Assembly (NCBI GenBank): GCA_963699495.1
Contig: CAVOUB010000005.1
Coordinates: 248,001 to 312,000 of the forward strand
DNA from: JAIBJN01 sp963699495
Lineage (GTDB): Bacteria > Actinomycetota > Thermoleophilia > Gaiellales > Gaiellaceae
Direction of reading: 5' to 3'
Length of the DNA: 64,000 bases
The notes below the pieces were generated by a model. It saw only the letters and a program-made list of their open reading frames with translations. It was not told the DNA's origin and searched no databases. Every line of letters starts with the position of its first letter. Position 1 is the stretch's first letter. Positions 53,314 through 62,629 of this stretch are shown here, one piece after another. Made by a program: the position numbers and the translations under genes.

Positions 53314-53907
53314 TCAGCTGGCGCGCGGGTCTGACTCCAGGGCCGCGAGGCAACGCTCGAGATTCCGTCGCAGGTCGTCCTCCCGCGCCCGGGCGTACAG
53401 GGGGCTGTCGCCGTCCCTGAGCAGCGCCTCCACGAGCAGGAGCCCGCGCGGCGACACCGGACGCTCCCGGTCGGCGAGGCGGTCGACGAGGGCCTGAATC
53501 CTGCCGATCTCCTGGCGCGCGGCCGCCCGGTTCAACGGCGACGCCCCTGGAAGCGTGCGACCGGTCGCCTCGCGGAAGACACCCCGCACCGAGCGGGCGA
53601 GCAGGCGCTGGTGGCGGGCGGACGTGACCTCGGCCGCACGCCACGTGAGGAGCGGCGACGAGTCGGCCGCGACCCCCCTGACGAGCTTGCGGTCCGCGAC
53701 GCTTCGGAGCTGTCGAAGCTCGCGGAACTCCCAGGTCGAGCGCAGGGCTCCAGCGCCGGCGCAGATCGCGCCCAGCACAAGGCCGTGAAGATCCTGCACA
53801 AGGCCGGCGAGAGTCGCCCCGAGCACGACGATGGCGAGGCCGAAGTACGATCGGCCCGCCGACATCGGCTGCGGGACCTGTGGGATCGTGTTCGCCCGAC
53901 CGTCCAT
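53314..53907 (-). CDS. membrane protein of unknown function
   Basis: 197 residues from ATG 53907. Two membrane segments close to the N-terminus (YFGLAIVVLGATLAGLVQDL and HGLVLGAICAGAGALRSTWE) precede a 130-residue soluble, Arg/Leu-rich helical domain that should face the cytoplasm. I recognise no family and no catalytic motif. It sits between rpoB and the ATP-grasp gene, 76 bp downstream of the latter, so it may belong to the same operon. Confidence 0.55.
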   Translation of the reverse strand: MDGRANTIPQVPQPMSAGRSYFGLAIVVLGATLAGLVQDLHGLVLGAICAGAGALRSTWEFRELRQLRSVADRKLVRGVAADSSPLLTWRAAEVTSARHQRLLARSVRGVFREATGRTLPGASPLNRAAARQEIGRIQALVDRLADRERPVSPRGLLLVEALLRDGDSPLYARAREDDLRRNLERCLAALESDPRAS

Positions 53908-53983
53908 ACCCTGACGGTACGCGCGCGAGGATCAAGCCCACATCAAGGGTGAGCCGTAGCTGCTCAAGATTTCGTCAATACCC

Positions 53984-54835
53984 CTATCCCGCAAGGGCGG
54001 GTGAGAGCTCTACCGGCGTCTCGAGGAGCGCGTCGACGGTCGCCCGGAACGGGTCCGAGCCGTCGAGCCCGTACTCGGGCGTGAAGTCGACCGCGCCGTT
54101 CACCTCGAGGACGAGATAGCGACCGTCCTCGCCGCCTACGAGATCGATCCCGGCCAGGTCGAGCCCGACCGCGTCCGCAGCACGCACGGCGAGCATCCGG
54201 GCCTCCTCGCCCGGGTCCACCGCCCGGCGCCGGGCGCCGAGCGCGACGTTCGTCCGCCACTCCCCGTGCGAGGCGACCCGCTCAACCGCGCCGATTACGA
54301 CCCCGCCGGCGACGACGACGCGGAGGTCGACGCCGGTCGGGCGCACGAGCTCCTGCACGAGGGCGCCCTGCCGGCGGAACCAGCGCCGGCCGGCAACGCC
54401 TCCCAGGCAGGCCTGGAGCCCGCGCCGGTCCTCGCAGAGGAAGACATCCCGACCCCAGCTGCCGAAGCGGGGCTTGACGACGTACGGTGGGCCGAAGGGC
54501 AGTTCGGCGCGCGCGTCTCGCACGTGCGCGGTGCGAGGCTGCGGGACTGCGGCGCGGCCGAGGACGACGGCGGTGGCGAGCTTGTCGTGGGCGGTAAGCA
54601 GCGCGGCGGGGCGGTTGAGGAGGCGTCCCCCCGCCCCCTCGACGCGCTTCAGGCTCCAGAGGCCGTCCTCGACGCCGTCGAGAGTCGGACGAACGTCCAG
54701 CCTGCCGAGGGCGACGTCTCCCCGTCCGGCCTCGAGCTCGTTCGGGAGGACGATGCCCGCGTCCAGCCCGGCTGCCCCCAAGGCGGCCACGAGCCTGGCG
54801 TTGGTGAGGGAAGGCCTGCCGATGACGTACAACAC
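53984..54835 (-). CDS. RimK-like ATP-grasp ligase
   Basis: 283 residues from GTG 54835 (AAAGGAG 6 bases upstream). ATP-grasp marks: LLTAHDKLATAVVLGRAAVP, VVKPRFGSWGRDVFL (ATP lysine and Gly-rich loop), DLRVVVAGGVVIGAVER, and the Mg-binding LVLEVNGAVDFTPEYG (Glu-x-Asn). The group includes RimK, LysX and peptide-tailing ligases that join amino acids to a carboxylate. Substrate unknown; no LysW-like carrier is near. A four-repeat regulatory array lies upstream. Confidence 0.8.
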   Translation of the reverse strand: MLYVIGRPSLTNARLVAALGAAGLDAGIVLPNELEAGRGDVALGRLDVRPTLDGVEDGLWSLKRVEGAGGRLLNRPAALLTAHDKLATAVVLGRAAVPQPRTAHVRDARAELPFGPPYVVKPRFGSWGRDVFLCEDRRGLQACLGGVAGRRWFRRQGALVQELVRPTGVDLRVVVAGGVVIGAVERVASHGEWRTNVALGARRRAVDPGEEARMLAVRAADAVGLDLAGIDLVGGEDGRYLVLEVNGAVDFTPEYGLDGSDPFRATVDALLETPVELSPALAG

Positions 54836-54875
54836 GGGCGCTCCTTTCGCTCGCTCGCCTGGTCCCGGTCGACGA

Positions 54876-54909
54876 AACCAGCCTCCCGTGAGATGGACCT
54901 AAGGTACCG

Positions 54910-54926
<17 letters not shown>
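54876..54926 (-). promoter_or_regulatory. 11-bp phased direct-repeat array and -35-like box before the ATP-grasp gene
   Basis: Read on the minus strand: CCTTAG (54926-54921), TCTTAG (54915-54910), CCTTAG (54904-54899), TCTCAC (54893-54888), each 11 bp from the next. Six bases later comes CTGGTT (54881-54876). The first repeats overlap the end of the sensor kinase gene. Same layout as the arrays at 57017 and 58313. Confidence 0.7.
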
Positions 54927-56282
<1,356 letters not shown>

Positions 56283-56286
<4 letters not shown>

Positions 56287-56957
56287 GGCTCGCGGAGCGC
56301 GTAGCCGACGCCGCGCACGGTCTGGATCAGCCGCGGCCTGCCGCCGGCCTCGGTCTTCCGGCGCAGGTAGCCGATGTAGACGTCGAGCGAGTTCGAGCTG
56401 GCGCCGAAGTCGTAGCCCCAGACCCGCTCGAAGATCAGGGAGCGCGTCAGCACCTGCCGCGGGTTGAGCAGGAAGAGCTCGAGAAGGGCGAACTCGGTGC
56501 GGGTCAGGTCGATCGGCTCTCCCCCGCGCTGCACCTCGCGCGTCTTCGGGTCGAGCTCGAGATCGTCGAAGCGCAGGGACTCGCCCGAGCCGTTCGTGGC
56601 CCGGCGAAGGAGGGCGCGCAGCCGTGCGAGCAGCTCCTCGAGCGCGAACGGCTTCGTGACGTAGTCGTCGGCGCCCGCGTCCAGCCCCTCCACCCGGTTC
56701 TCGACCTCGGCCCGGGCGGTCAGCATCAACACGGGTAGGCGACTCCCCGCCCGGCGCAGGCGCGTGCACACCTCGATCCCGTCGACGACCGGCATGAGCA
56801 CGTCGAGGACGACGGCGTCGGGCTCCGGCGCCGACTCGAGCCGGTCGAGCGCCTCCTGGCCGTCGCCTGCGAGCTCGACCTCGTAGCCCTCGAGCTCGAG
56901 CGCCCGCCTCAGTGACTCGCGCACGGCGCGCTCGTCGTCCACCACGAGGATTCGCAT
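56283..56957 (-). CDS. OmpR/PhoB-family response regulator, MprA-like
   Basis: 224 residues. Receiver: RILVVDDERAVRESLRRALE, phosphoacceptor Asp52 in AVVLDVLMPVVDG, Thr/Ser and Lys in LMLTA and VTKPFALEELLARL. The winged-helix DNA-binding domain has EVQRGGEPIDLTRTEFALLE, LTRSLIFERVWGYDFGASSN and the wing IQTVRGVGYALR. Members bind tandem direct repeats as head-to-tail dimers, which fits the 11-bp arrays around this locus. Divergent from the HtrA-like gene. Confidence 0.92.
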
Positions 56958-56979
56958 GCGCCCATTTTGAGCACGAAAC

Positions 56980-56996
56980 CTGAGAGACGGCTAAGA
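56980..56996 (-). promoter_or_regulatory. two phased repeats upstream of the response regulator
   Basis: Minus strand TCTTAG (56996-56991) and TCTCAG (56985-56980), 11 bp apart, 23 bases before the regulator start. Only two repeats and too close to the start codon for the promoter layout seen elsewhere; it could serve autorepression. Confidence 0.45.
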
Positions 56997-57016
56997 GGCC
57001 CCGCAACGGGCGGGAC

Positions 57017-57090
57017 TCTTAGCGACTTCTTAGGGCGATCTCAGACGCGTCTTAGGTGCCGTTGCTGGCATGGACGCCATCACTTCTGTT
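57017..57090 (+). promoter_or_regulatory. four-repeat 11-bp array and promoter of the HtrA-like gene
   Basis: TCTTAG at 57017, TCTTAG at 57028, TCTCAG at 57039 and TCTTAG at 57050, exact 11-bp steps. Six bases after the last repeat is TTGCTG (57062-57067), then 17 bases and TCTGTT (57085-57090), a weak -10 as expected for an activated promoter. The start codon is at 57106. Confidence 0.75.
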
Positions 57091-57105
57091 GGAAAGGAAC
57101 GCGTC

Positions 57106-58254
57106 ATGAAATCCCGCACCACCCGCACGCTCACCGTCACCGCAGCGCTCGTTGCCGCCGTCGGCATCGGCGCGGGCGGCGGAGCGGCGACCTATGCGGC
57201 ACTCGGTTCGGAAGACGGCCAGACCGTCCTCCGCCAGGTGACCGTCGAGAGCTCCCAGCCGGCGGCGTCGACCAGCGATTCCCTGTCGGTGACCGAGATC
57301 TACGAGAAGACGTACAAGAGCGTCGTCGAGATCACCTCGACCTCGAGCCAGTCGTCGCCGATGGGCGGCGAGCAGCAGGCGCAGGGCCAGGGCTCCGGCT
57401 TCGTCTACGACTCCGAGGGCCACATCGTCACGAACGACCACGTCGTCGAGGGCGCCGAGTCGGTCTCGGTTCGCTTCTGGGACGGCTCGACCTACGACGC
57501 GACGGTCGTCGGCACCGATCCCTCGACCGACCTCGCCGTGATCAAGGTGAACGCGCCGGCGTCGGCTCTCGTGCCGCTCGAGCTCGGCGACTCGACCAAG
57601 CTCACGGTCGGCGAGGGAGTCGTCGCGCTGGGCAGCCCGTTCGGGCTCGAGGGAACGGTGACGAGCGGAATCGTCAGCGCCCTCAACCGCCAGATGACCT
57701 CCCCGAACAACTTCACGATCAACAACTCGATCCAGACCGACGCCGCCATCAACCACGGCAACTCCGGCGGCCCGCTCGTCAACGGGGCCGGCGAGGTCGT
57801 CGGGATCAACACGCAGATCAAGAGCGAGTCGGGCGGAAGCGACGGCATCGGCTTCGCGATCCCCTCCAGCACTGTCGCCTCGATCGTCCCCCAGATCATC
57901 TCGAGCGGATCGGTCCAGCACGCCTACCTCGGCGTGGCGGTGGCCTCGATCCCGAGCACGGTCGCCGGGGAGCTCAACCTCCCGGCGGGCGCCGAGGTGA
58001 CCGAGGTGCGGGACGGGACGCCGGCGGCGGACGCGGGGCTCCGCGCCGCGAGCGGCTCGGCCACGGTCGACGGACAGAGCTATCCCACCGGCGGCGACGT
58101 GATCACCGCGGTCGACGGGAAGGCGGTGACGAACGGCGCCGACCTCCAGAACGCCGTCGACGCCAAGAACCCCGGCGACTCCGTGTCGATCACCTTCAGC
58201 CGCGACGGCAAGAGCACGACTGTCGAAGTGTCCCTCGGGACCCGGCCCTCCTAG
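57106..58254 (+). CDS. HtrA/PepD-like trypsin-type serine protease with PDZ domain
   Basis: 382 residues from ATG 57106 (AAAGGA upstream). One N-terminal membrane anchor or signal (TVTAALVAAVGIGAGGGAAT). Triad: His112 in IVTNDHVVEG, Asp142 in DPSTDLAVIK, Ser220 in NHGNSGGPLVN. One PDZ domain (about 275-380: YLGVAVASIPS, AGAEVTEVRDGTPAADAGLR, GGDVITAVDGKAV). It would degrade or refold damaged proteins outside the membrane. Divergence from the two-component genes and the repeat array predict control by them. A longer frame to 57070 would remove the ribosome-binding site. Confidence 0.93.
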   Translation: MKSRTTRTLTVTAALVAAVGIGAGGGAATYAALGSEDGQTVLRQVTVESSQPAASTSDSLSVTEIYEKTYKSVVEITSTSSQSSPMGGEQQAQGQGSGFVYDSEGHIVTNDHVVEGAESVSVRFWDGSTYDATVVGTDPSTDLAVIKVNAPASALVPLELGDSTKLTVGEGVVALGSPFGLEGTVTSGIVSALNRQMTSPNNFTINNSIQTDAAINHGNSGGPLVNGAGEVVGINTQIKSESGGSDGIGFAIPSSTVASIVPQIISSGSVQHAYLGVAVASIPSTVAGELNLPAGAEVTEVRDGTPAADAGLRAASGSATVDGQSYPTGGDVITAVDGKAVTNGADLQNAVDAKNPGDSVSITFSRDGKSTTVEVSLGTRPS

Positions 58255-58273
58255 ACAACCGGAGGCCGGACTA

Positions 58274-58314
58274 GAAGCCGAAAGGGCCGCGCACGAGGCG
58301 GCCCTTTCGGCTTC
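58274..58314 (+). terminator. terminator of the HtrA-like gene
   Basis: GAAGCCGAAAGGGCCGC (58274-58290) and its exact reverse complement (58298-58314) form a 17-bp perfect stem with a 7-base loop, 19 bases after the stop. Its 3' end overlaps the first repeat of the next array by two bases. Confidence 0.85.
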
Positions 58315-58386
58315 TTAGGAACTTCTTAGAGACCTCTCAGGTTGCCCTTAGGCCTCCTTGGTTCCATCGTGAGAAAGAGCTACCGA
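58313..58386 (+). promoter_or_regulatory. four-repeat 11-bp array and promoter of the secreted-protein gene
   Basis: TCTTAG at 58313, TCTTAG at 58324, TCTCAG at 58335, CCTTAG at 58346, exact 11-bp steps. Six bases later TTGGTT (58358-58363), 17-base spacer, TACCGA (58381-58386). Repeat order, gap and start distance (50 bases) match the array at 57017. Confidence 0.75.
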
Positions 58387-58400
58387 AAGGACTCTTCCCC

Positions 58401-59156
58401 ATGAGCAAGCTGACGTCGAAGAAGGTATTGGCCGCCACCGTGGCCGGCCTGGCGGTTGCCGGGGGCGGCGCGGCCATCGCCGGCTCGCAGACGGACTCTC
58501 CTGCCTCGTCGTTCCTCGACTCGGTGGCGAAGCATCTCGGCATCTCGTCCGAGAAGCTCGAAGACGCGACCAAGGCCGCCGCGGTCGACCAGGTGGACCA
58601 GGCGCTGAAGGACGGGCGGATCACGCAGGAGCAGGCCGACGAGCTCAAGTCGCGCATCGAGTCCGGAGACTTCCCCGGGTTCCTCGGGCCCGGTCTCTTC
58701 TTCGGGTTCCGCGACCACGGCGGGCTCGGAGGCCCGGGTCACCACATGTTCTTCGGCGAGAAGCTCTCGGCGGCCGCCGAGTACCTCGGGCTCACCGAGG
58801 CCGAGCTGCGCGAGCAGCTCGCGGACGGCAAGTCGCTCGCGGACGTGGCGAAGGCCAAGGGCAAGACCGTGGCCGGCCTGAAGCAGGCCATCCTCGACGG
58901 CGCCAAGTCGGGCCTCGACGAGGCCGTGAAGGACGAGCGGCTCACGCAGGACCAGGCGGACGCGATCTACGAGCGCCTGCAGAGCTCGATCGACGACATC
59001 GTCAACGGCAAGTTCGAGGGCCCTCGCTTCGGCCGCGGCTTCGGGCCCGGCTTCGGCGGCCCTCCAGGCTTCGCCCCGGACAACGGGGGCGATGACGACG
59101 GCGGCTCCGGCGGAGGCTCCTCCGGAGACGCCCTGTACTGGGACACCGCCGCGTAA
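58401..59156 (+). CDS. secreted helical protein of unknown function
   Basis: 251 residues. Signal peptide KKVLAATVAGLAVAGGGAAI, then three or four related helical units: a SEKLEDATKAAAVDQVDQAL type followed by DGRITQEQADELKSRIE, the same again as LGLTEAELREQLADGKSLAD, then DERLTQDQADAIYERLQSSI. His/Gly/Phe-rich spacers (FRDHGGLGGPGHHMFFGEKL) and a Gly/Asp-rich end lie between and after. Similar secreted repeat proteins occur in actinobacteria without known role. The promoter array places it under the same regulator as the protease. Confidence 0.7.
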   Translation: MSKLTSKKVLAATVAGLAVAGGGAAIAGSQTDSPASSFLDSVAKHLGISSEKLEDATKAAAVDQVDQALKDGRITQEQADELKSRIESGDFPGFLGPGLFFGFRDHGGLGGPGHHMFFGEKLSAAAEYLGLTEAELREQLADGKSLADVAKAKGKTVAGLKQAILDGAKSGLDEAVKDERLTQDQADAIYERLQSSIDDIVNGKFEGPRFGRGFGPGFGGPPGFAPDNGGDDDGGSGGGSSGDALYWDTAA

Positions 59157-59188
59157 GCGGGCCCAGCGCACGACCCCTCCCCTCCAGC

Positions 59189-59216
59189 GAAGAGGCCCGC
59201 TCCCGCGGGCCTCTTC
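59189..59216. terminator. terminator after the secreted-protein gene
   Basis: GAAGAGGCCCGC (59189-59200) and GCGGGCCTCTTC (59205-59216), perfect 12-bp stem with a 4-base loop, 32 bases after the stop. Confidence 0.8.
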
Positions 59217-59248
59217 CACATTTCCACAGGCCGCCCTGTCCCCGGGAG

Positions 59249-59277
59249 CCATGCCCGGGGTCAGACCCCGGGCATGG
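59249..59277. repeat. 29-bp perfect palindrome
   Basis: CCATGCCCGGGGTC, a central A, then the exact reverse complement. It lies between two terminators of convergent transcripts. GGGGTC/GACCCC palindromes of this kind recur in many GC-rich genomes. Confidence 0.6.
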
Positions 59278-59311
59278 CCGGAGGGGACGTTGGCGGGCAG
59301 GCCCCGAAACG

Positions 59312-59341
59312 CGCAGGGCCGGGCGTCTGCCCGGCCCTGCG
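59312..59341 (-). terminator. terminator after rplL
   Basis: CGCAGGGCCGGGC (59312-59324) and GCCCGGCCCTGCG (59329-59341), perfect 13-bp stem with a 4-base loop, 23 bases after the rplL stop. Confidence 0.8.
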
Positions 59342-59364
59342 GTTGCTCCTGAGAACGGCTGGAG

Positions 59365-59754
59365 CTACTTGATCTCGACGCCGGCGCCGGCTTCCTCGAG
59401 CTGCGCCTTGATGGAGTCGGCCTCCTCCTGCGCCACGCCCTCCTTGACGGCGCTCGGAGCCCCGTCGACGAGATCCTTGGCCTCCTTGAGGCCGAGGCCG
59501 GTGATGGCGCGGACGACCTTGATCACCTGGATCTTCTTGTCGCCCGCACCGGTGAGGACGACGTCGAACTCGGTCTGCTCCTCTGCACCTGCACCGTCGC
59601 CGGCAGCCGCGGGGGCGGCAGCGGCGGCGACCGCAACGGGAGCTGCGGCGGTGACGCCCCACTCCTCCTCGATCTTCTTCTTCAGCTCGACGAGGTCGAG
59701 GACGGTCATCTTCCCGAGCTCGTCGAACACCTTGTCGACTGCGGTAGCAGCCAT
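59365..59754 (-). CDS. rplL: 50S ribosomal protein L7/L12
   Basis: 129 residues. The N-terminal dimer domain (VDKVFDELGKMTVLDLVELK), Ala-rich hinge and the C-terminal factor-binding domain (EFDVVLTGAGDKKIQVIKVV, GLGLKEAKDLVDGAPSAVKE) are complete. Stalk protein that recruits translation GTPases. Two bases after rplJ. Confidence 0.97.
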   Translation of the reverse strand: MAATAVDKVFDELGKMTVLDLVELKKKIEEEWGVTAAAPVAVAAAAAPAAAGDGAGAEEQTEFDVVLTGAGDKKIQVIKVVRAITGLGLKEAKDLVDGAPSAVKEGVAQEEADSIKAQLEEAGAGVEIK

Positions 59755-59756
59755 GG

Positions 59757-60461
59757 CTATTCCTCCTCTGTGGTCTCTTCGGCTGCTTCTTCAGCCGTGT
59801 CTTCGGTTTTCTCTGCGGACGCCTGCGGCGGCGTCTCCTCGACTGTCTCTTCCGAGGCCTCGACCTCGGCCGCGGGCTCGGCCACTGCGGCGGGCTCTTC
59901 CTCCGCCGCGTCGGCCTCCGCCTCCGACGGCGCGGCGTCCGCGCCGCCGAGCTGGTCGATGCGCGCGTCGATGAGCCCGACGAGGTTCTGGAGCGGGGCT
60001 GCGAACAGCCCGACGATCGACGTGAGCGGACCGACGATGGCGCCGAGAACCTGGCCCTGGAGCACGTCGGTGGGAGGCAGCGAGGCTAGCTCCACGACCT
60101 GGCCGGCCTCCAAGGGAGCGCCCTGGAGGATCCCGCCCTTGATCTCCAGCACCTTCGTGCGCCGGGCTGTGTCGTTGAGCGTCTTCGCGACCGCGACCAT
60201 GTCGCCGTCGCCGACGAACGCGATTGCCGTCGGGCCTTCGAGGAGCGCGGTCAGCGTCTCCAGTCCGGCCTCGGACGCAGCGCGCTTCGTCAGCGTGTTC
60301 TTGACGACCGAGAAGCGGGCGCCGTGCTCGAGGAGCTTCGTGCGCACGTCGTCGAGCTCGCTCACCGACAGGCCGCGGTAGTCGGCCACGATGAGGGTGC
60401 CTGAGCTGCGCAGCCTCTCCGCGAGCTCGGCCACGACCTGCTCCTTGTCCTTTCTCAGCAT
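59757..60461 (-). CDS. rplJ: 50S ribosomal protein L10 with acidic C-terminal tail
   Basis: 234 residues from ATG 60461, with AAGGAGGTGAT just upstream. The L10 core (LRKDKEQVVAELAERLRSSG, ADYRGLSVSELDDVRTKL, VVKNTLTKRA) and the stalk helix are followed by about 60 residues of Glu/Ala/Thr, where L10 normally ends near 175. L10 with L12 binds the mRNA leader to control its own synthesis in many bacteria. Confidence 0.95.
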   Translation of the reverse strand: MLRKDKEQVVAELAERLRSSGTLIVADYRGLSVSELDDVRTKLLEHGARFSVVKNTLTKRAASEAGLETLTALLEGPTAIAFVGDGDMVAVAKTLNDTARRTKVLEIKGGILQGAPLEAGQVVELASLPPTDVLQGQVLGAIVGPLTSIVGLFAAPLQNLVGLIDARIDQLGGADAAPSEAEADAAEEEPAAVAEPAAEVEASEETVEETPPQASAEKTEDTAEEAAEETTEEE

Positions 60462-60600
60462 CGAATCACCTCCTTCAAAACGAATCGTGCCCGCCTTCCG
60501 GGCGGGCACGAGCAGAGGCGAGTCTCGCTCGAGCCACCTCGGCAGGTCTTATGCCCCGAAGGGCGGCCGGCTGTCTTCGGCGACGGGCGTGTGGACGAAA
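60462..60600 (-). ncRNA. ribosomal protein L10 leader (cis-regulatory RNA)
   Basis: The 142-base rplA-rplJ spacer, read on the minus strand, has CCGAAGACAGCCGGC followed about 30 bases later by ACCTGCCGAGG, the conserved pair of the L10 leader that mimics the 23S L10 site. It then has a stem TCGTGCCCGCC/GGCGGGCACGA (60511-60501 with 60495-60485) followed by ATTCGTTTT, an intrinsic terminator-like hairpin right before the rplJ ribosome-binding site. Confidence 0.85.
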
Positions 60601-60603
60601 ACC

Positions 60604-61335
60604 TTAGGCCGGGACCGACTCCTCCTCGAGCTCCGCGGCGATCTCGCGCGTCTTCGTGGGGTCGACGTGGACGCCGGGGCCCATCGAGCTCGCGAGCGTG
60701 ATGGAACGGATGTAGCGCCCTTTCGCCGCGGCCGGCTTGGCGCGGACGATCTCCTCCACGACGGTCGCGTAGTTCTCGAGCAGCGTGCGCTCGTCGAAGC
60801 TCTTGCGACCGATGACGAGGTGGACGTTGGCGCCGCGGTCGGTGCGGTACTCGAGCTTGCCGGCCTTCGCCTCGCGGACGGCCTTGCCCACGTCGAAGGT
60901 GACCGTTCCCGTCTTCGGGTTCGGCATCTTCCCGCGCGGGCCGAGGATGCGGCCGAGCTTGCCGACCGTCCCCATCATGTCCGGCGTGGCGATGGCGACG
61001 TCGAAGTCGTCGAAGCCGCCCTCGATCTGCGTGGCGAGGTCGCCGGAGCCGACCACGTCGGCGCCCGCCTCCTCCGCCTCCCGGGCCTTCTCGCCCTCGG
61101 CGAAGACGGCGATCCGGACGTCCTTGCCCGTGCCGTGCGGGAGCATGAGCGTCCCGCGGAGCTGCTGGTCGGCGTGGCGGACGTTGAGCCCGAGGTTGAA
61201 GTGGGCCTCGACCGCCTCGTCGAACTTCGCGCCCGGAGCCTCCTTGAGGAGCCGAACCGCCTCGAGCGGCGTGTACGCCTGCTCGCGGTCGATCTTGCTC
61301 CGCGCCTCGGTGTAGCGCTTGCCGTGACGAGCCAT
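60604..61335 (-). CDS. rplA: 50S ribosomal protein L1
   Basis: 243 residues from ATG 61335, which shares one base with the rplK stop. GKRYTEARSKIDREQAYTPL, VEAHFNLGLNVRHADQQLRG, GRILGPRGKMPNPKTGTVTF are L1. Forms the L1 stalk moving E-site tRNA. Confidence 0.97.
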   Translation of the reverse strand: MARHGKRYTEARSKIDREQAYTPLEAVRLLKEAPGAKFDEAVEAHFNLGLNVRHADQQLRGTLMLPHGTGKDVRIAVFAEGEKAREAEEAGADVVGSGDLATQIEGGFDDFDVAIATPDMMGTVGKLGRILGPRGKMPNPKTGTVTFDVGKAVREAKAGKLEYRTDRGANVHLVIGRKSFDERTLLENYATVVEEIVRAKPAAAKGRYIRSITLASSMGPGVHVDPTKTREIAAELEEESVPA

Positions 61336-61760
61336 TAGCGCGCGACCTCCACGCCCATCGACCGCGCCGTGCCCTCGATGATGCGCATCGCGTGGTCGAC
61401 GTCGCGCGCGTTCAGGTCGACGAGCTTGGTCTCGGCGATCTGGCGCACCTGGGAGGACGTGATCGTGCCGACCTTGTCGCGGTTGGGCTCGGCCGACCCC
61501 TTGTCGATCCGCAGCGCCTCCTTGATGAGGACGGCCGCCGGCGGCGTCTTCGTGATGAAGGTGAAGGAGCGGTCCTCGAAGACCGTGATCTCGACCGGGG
61601 TGATGCGCCCGTTCTCCTGCTGGGTCTGCGCGTTGAACGCCTTGCAGAACTCCATGATGTTGACCCCGTGCTGGCCGAGCGCAGGGCCGACGGGCGGCGC
61701 CGGGTTGGCCTGGCCGCCCGGGATCTGCAGCTTGATGAGTGTGAGTACCTTCTTGGCCAT
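61335..61760 (-). CDS. rplK: 50S ribosomal protein L11
   Basis: 141 residues. AKKVLTLIKLQIPGGQANPA, PPVGPALGQHGVNIMEFCKA (tail region of the thiostrepton pocket, both prolines present) and VGTITSSQVRQIAETKLVDL. Three bases after nusG. Confidence 0.97.
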   Translation of the reverse strand: MAKKVLTLIKLQIPGGQANPAPPVGPALGQHGVNIMEFCKAFNAQTQQENGRITPVEITVFEDRSFTFITKTPPAAVLIKEALRIDKGSAEPNRDKVGTITSSQVRQIAETKLVDLNARDVDHAMRIIEGTARSMGVEVAR

Positions 61761-61763
61761 GCG

Positions 61764-62294
61764 TCAATCCATCTTCTTGACTTGGTCGAAGCTGACCTCG
61801 ACGGGGGTCTGGCGCTCGAAGATGTTCACGAGCACCTTGAGCTTCTGCTGGTCGGCGTTGACGTCGATCACCTCGCCGTCGAAGTCGGACAGGGACCCCG
61901 AGGTGATCTTCACGGTCTCACCGAGCTCGAACTCGACCGCCGTCCGCGGCCGGTCGGCGGCGGCGGTGGCGGTGTGGAGGATGCGGTCGACCTCCGGCTG
62001 CGAGAGGGGCACGGGCTTGGTGCCGGAGCCGACGAAGCCGGTGACCCCCGGCGTGTTCTTGACGACCGTCCACGCCTCGTCGTTGAGGTCCATGTTCACG
62101 AGCACGTAGCCGGGGAGGACGCGCTTCTCGATCTGCACCTTCTGGCCGTCCTTCGTCTCCACGACCTGCTCGGTCGGGACGACGACGCGGCGAAAGCGCG
62201 CCTTCTGGCCCATCGAGTCGATGCGGTGCTCGAGGTTGGCCTTGACCTTGTTCTCGTGGCCCGAGTAGGTGTTGACGACGTACCAGCGAAACAT
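61764..62294 (-). CDS. nusG: transcription termination/antitermination factor NusG
   Basis: 176 residues from ATG 62294. NGN domain (FRWYVVNTYSGHENKVKANL, VLPGYVLVNMDLNDEAWTVV, GVTGFVGSGTKPVPLSQ) and KOW domain (GETVKITSGSLSDFDGEVID). Lacks the long N-terminal extension of Streptomyces NusG. Binds polymerase and links it to Rho or S10. Five bases after secE. Confidence 0.96.
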   Translation of the reverse strand: MFRWYVVNTYSGHENKVKANLEHRIDSMGQKARFRRVVVPTEQVVETKDGQKVQIEKRVLPGYVLVNMDLNDEAWTVVKNTPGVTGFVGSGTKPVPLSQPEVDRILHTATAAADRPRTAVEFELGETVKITSGSLSDFDGEVIDVNADQQKLKVLVNIFERQTPVEVSFDQVKKMD

Positions 62295-62299
62295 GGCGG

Positions 62300-62629
62300 C
62301 TACGGCAGGTTGAGGAGGACGTCGCGGACGAAGCGCTGGACTCCCCAGTCGACCACGAAGAGGTAGGCGCCGGTGATGGCGACGGCGATGATGACGACGA
62401 CCGTCGCCGAGATCAGCTGCTGGCGGCCGGGCCAGTCGACCTTGCGGAGCTCGGCCCAGCACTCGCCGACGAAAGCGCGGAAGCCGCCGCGGCGCTCGCG
62501 CTTCTGGCCGGTCTGGCTCTTGGGCTGGCCGGCCGGCTTGACCTGGCGCGTGCGCGTGCGGGCGCGCTCGGGCTGAGCCGGAGCCTGGAAATCGCTGCGC
62601 TTCCGGCGGGTGCGCGAAGGACGGGCCAA
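62300..62629 (-). CDS. secE: preprotein translocase subunit SecE
   Basis: 109 residues from TTG 62629, overlapping nothing but abutting rpmG. A basic, Pro/Gln-rich N-terminal part (50 residues) precedes ECWAELRKVDWPGRQQLISA and a single membrane helix (TVVVIIAVAITGAYLFVVDW). It clamps SecY. Confidence 0.94.
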   Translation of the reverse strand: MARPSRTRRKRSDFQAPAQPERARTRTRQVKPAGQPKSQTGQKRERRGGFRAFVGECWAELRKVDWPGRQQLISATVVVIIAVAITGAYLFVVDWGVQRFVRDVLLNLP

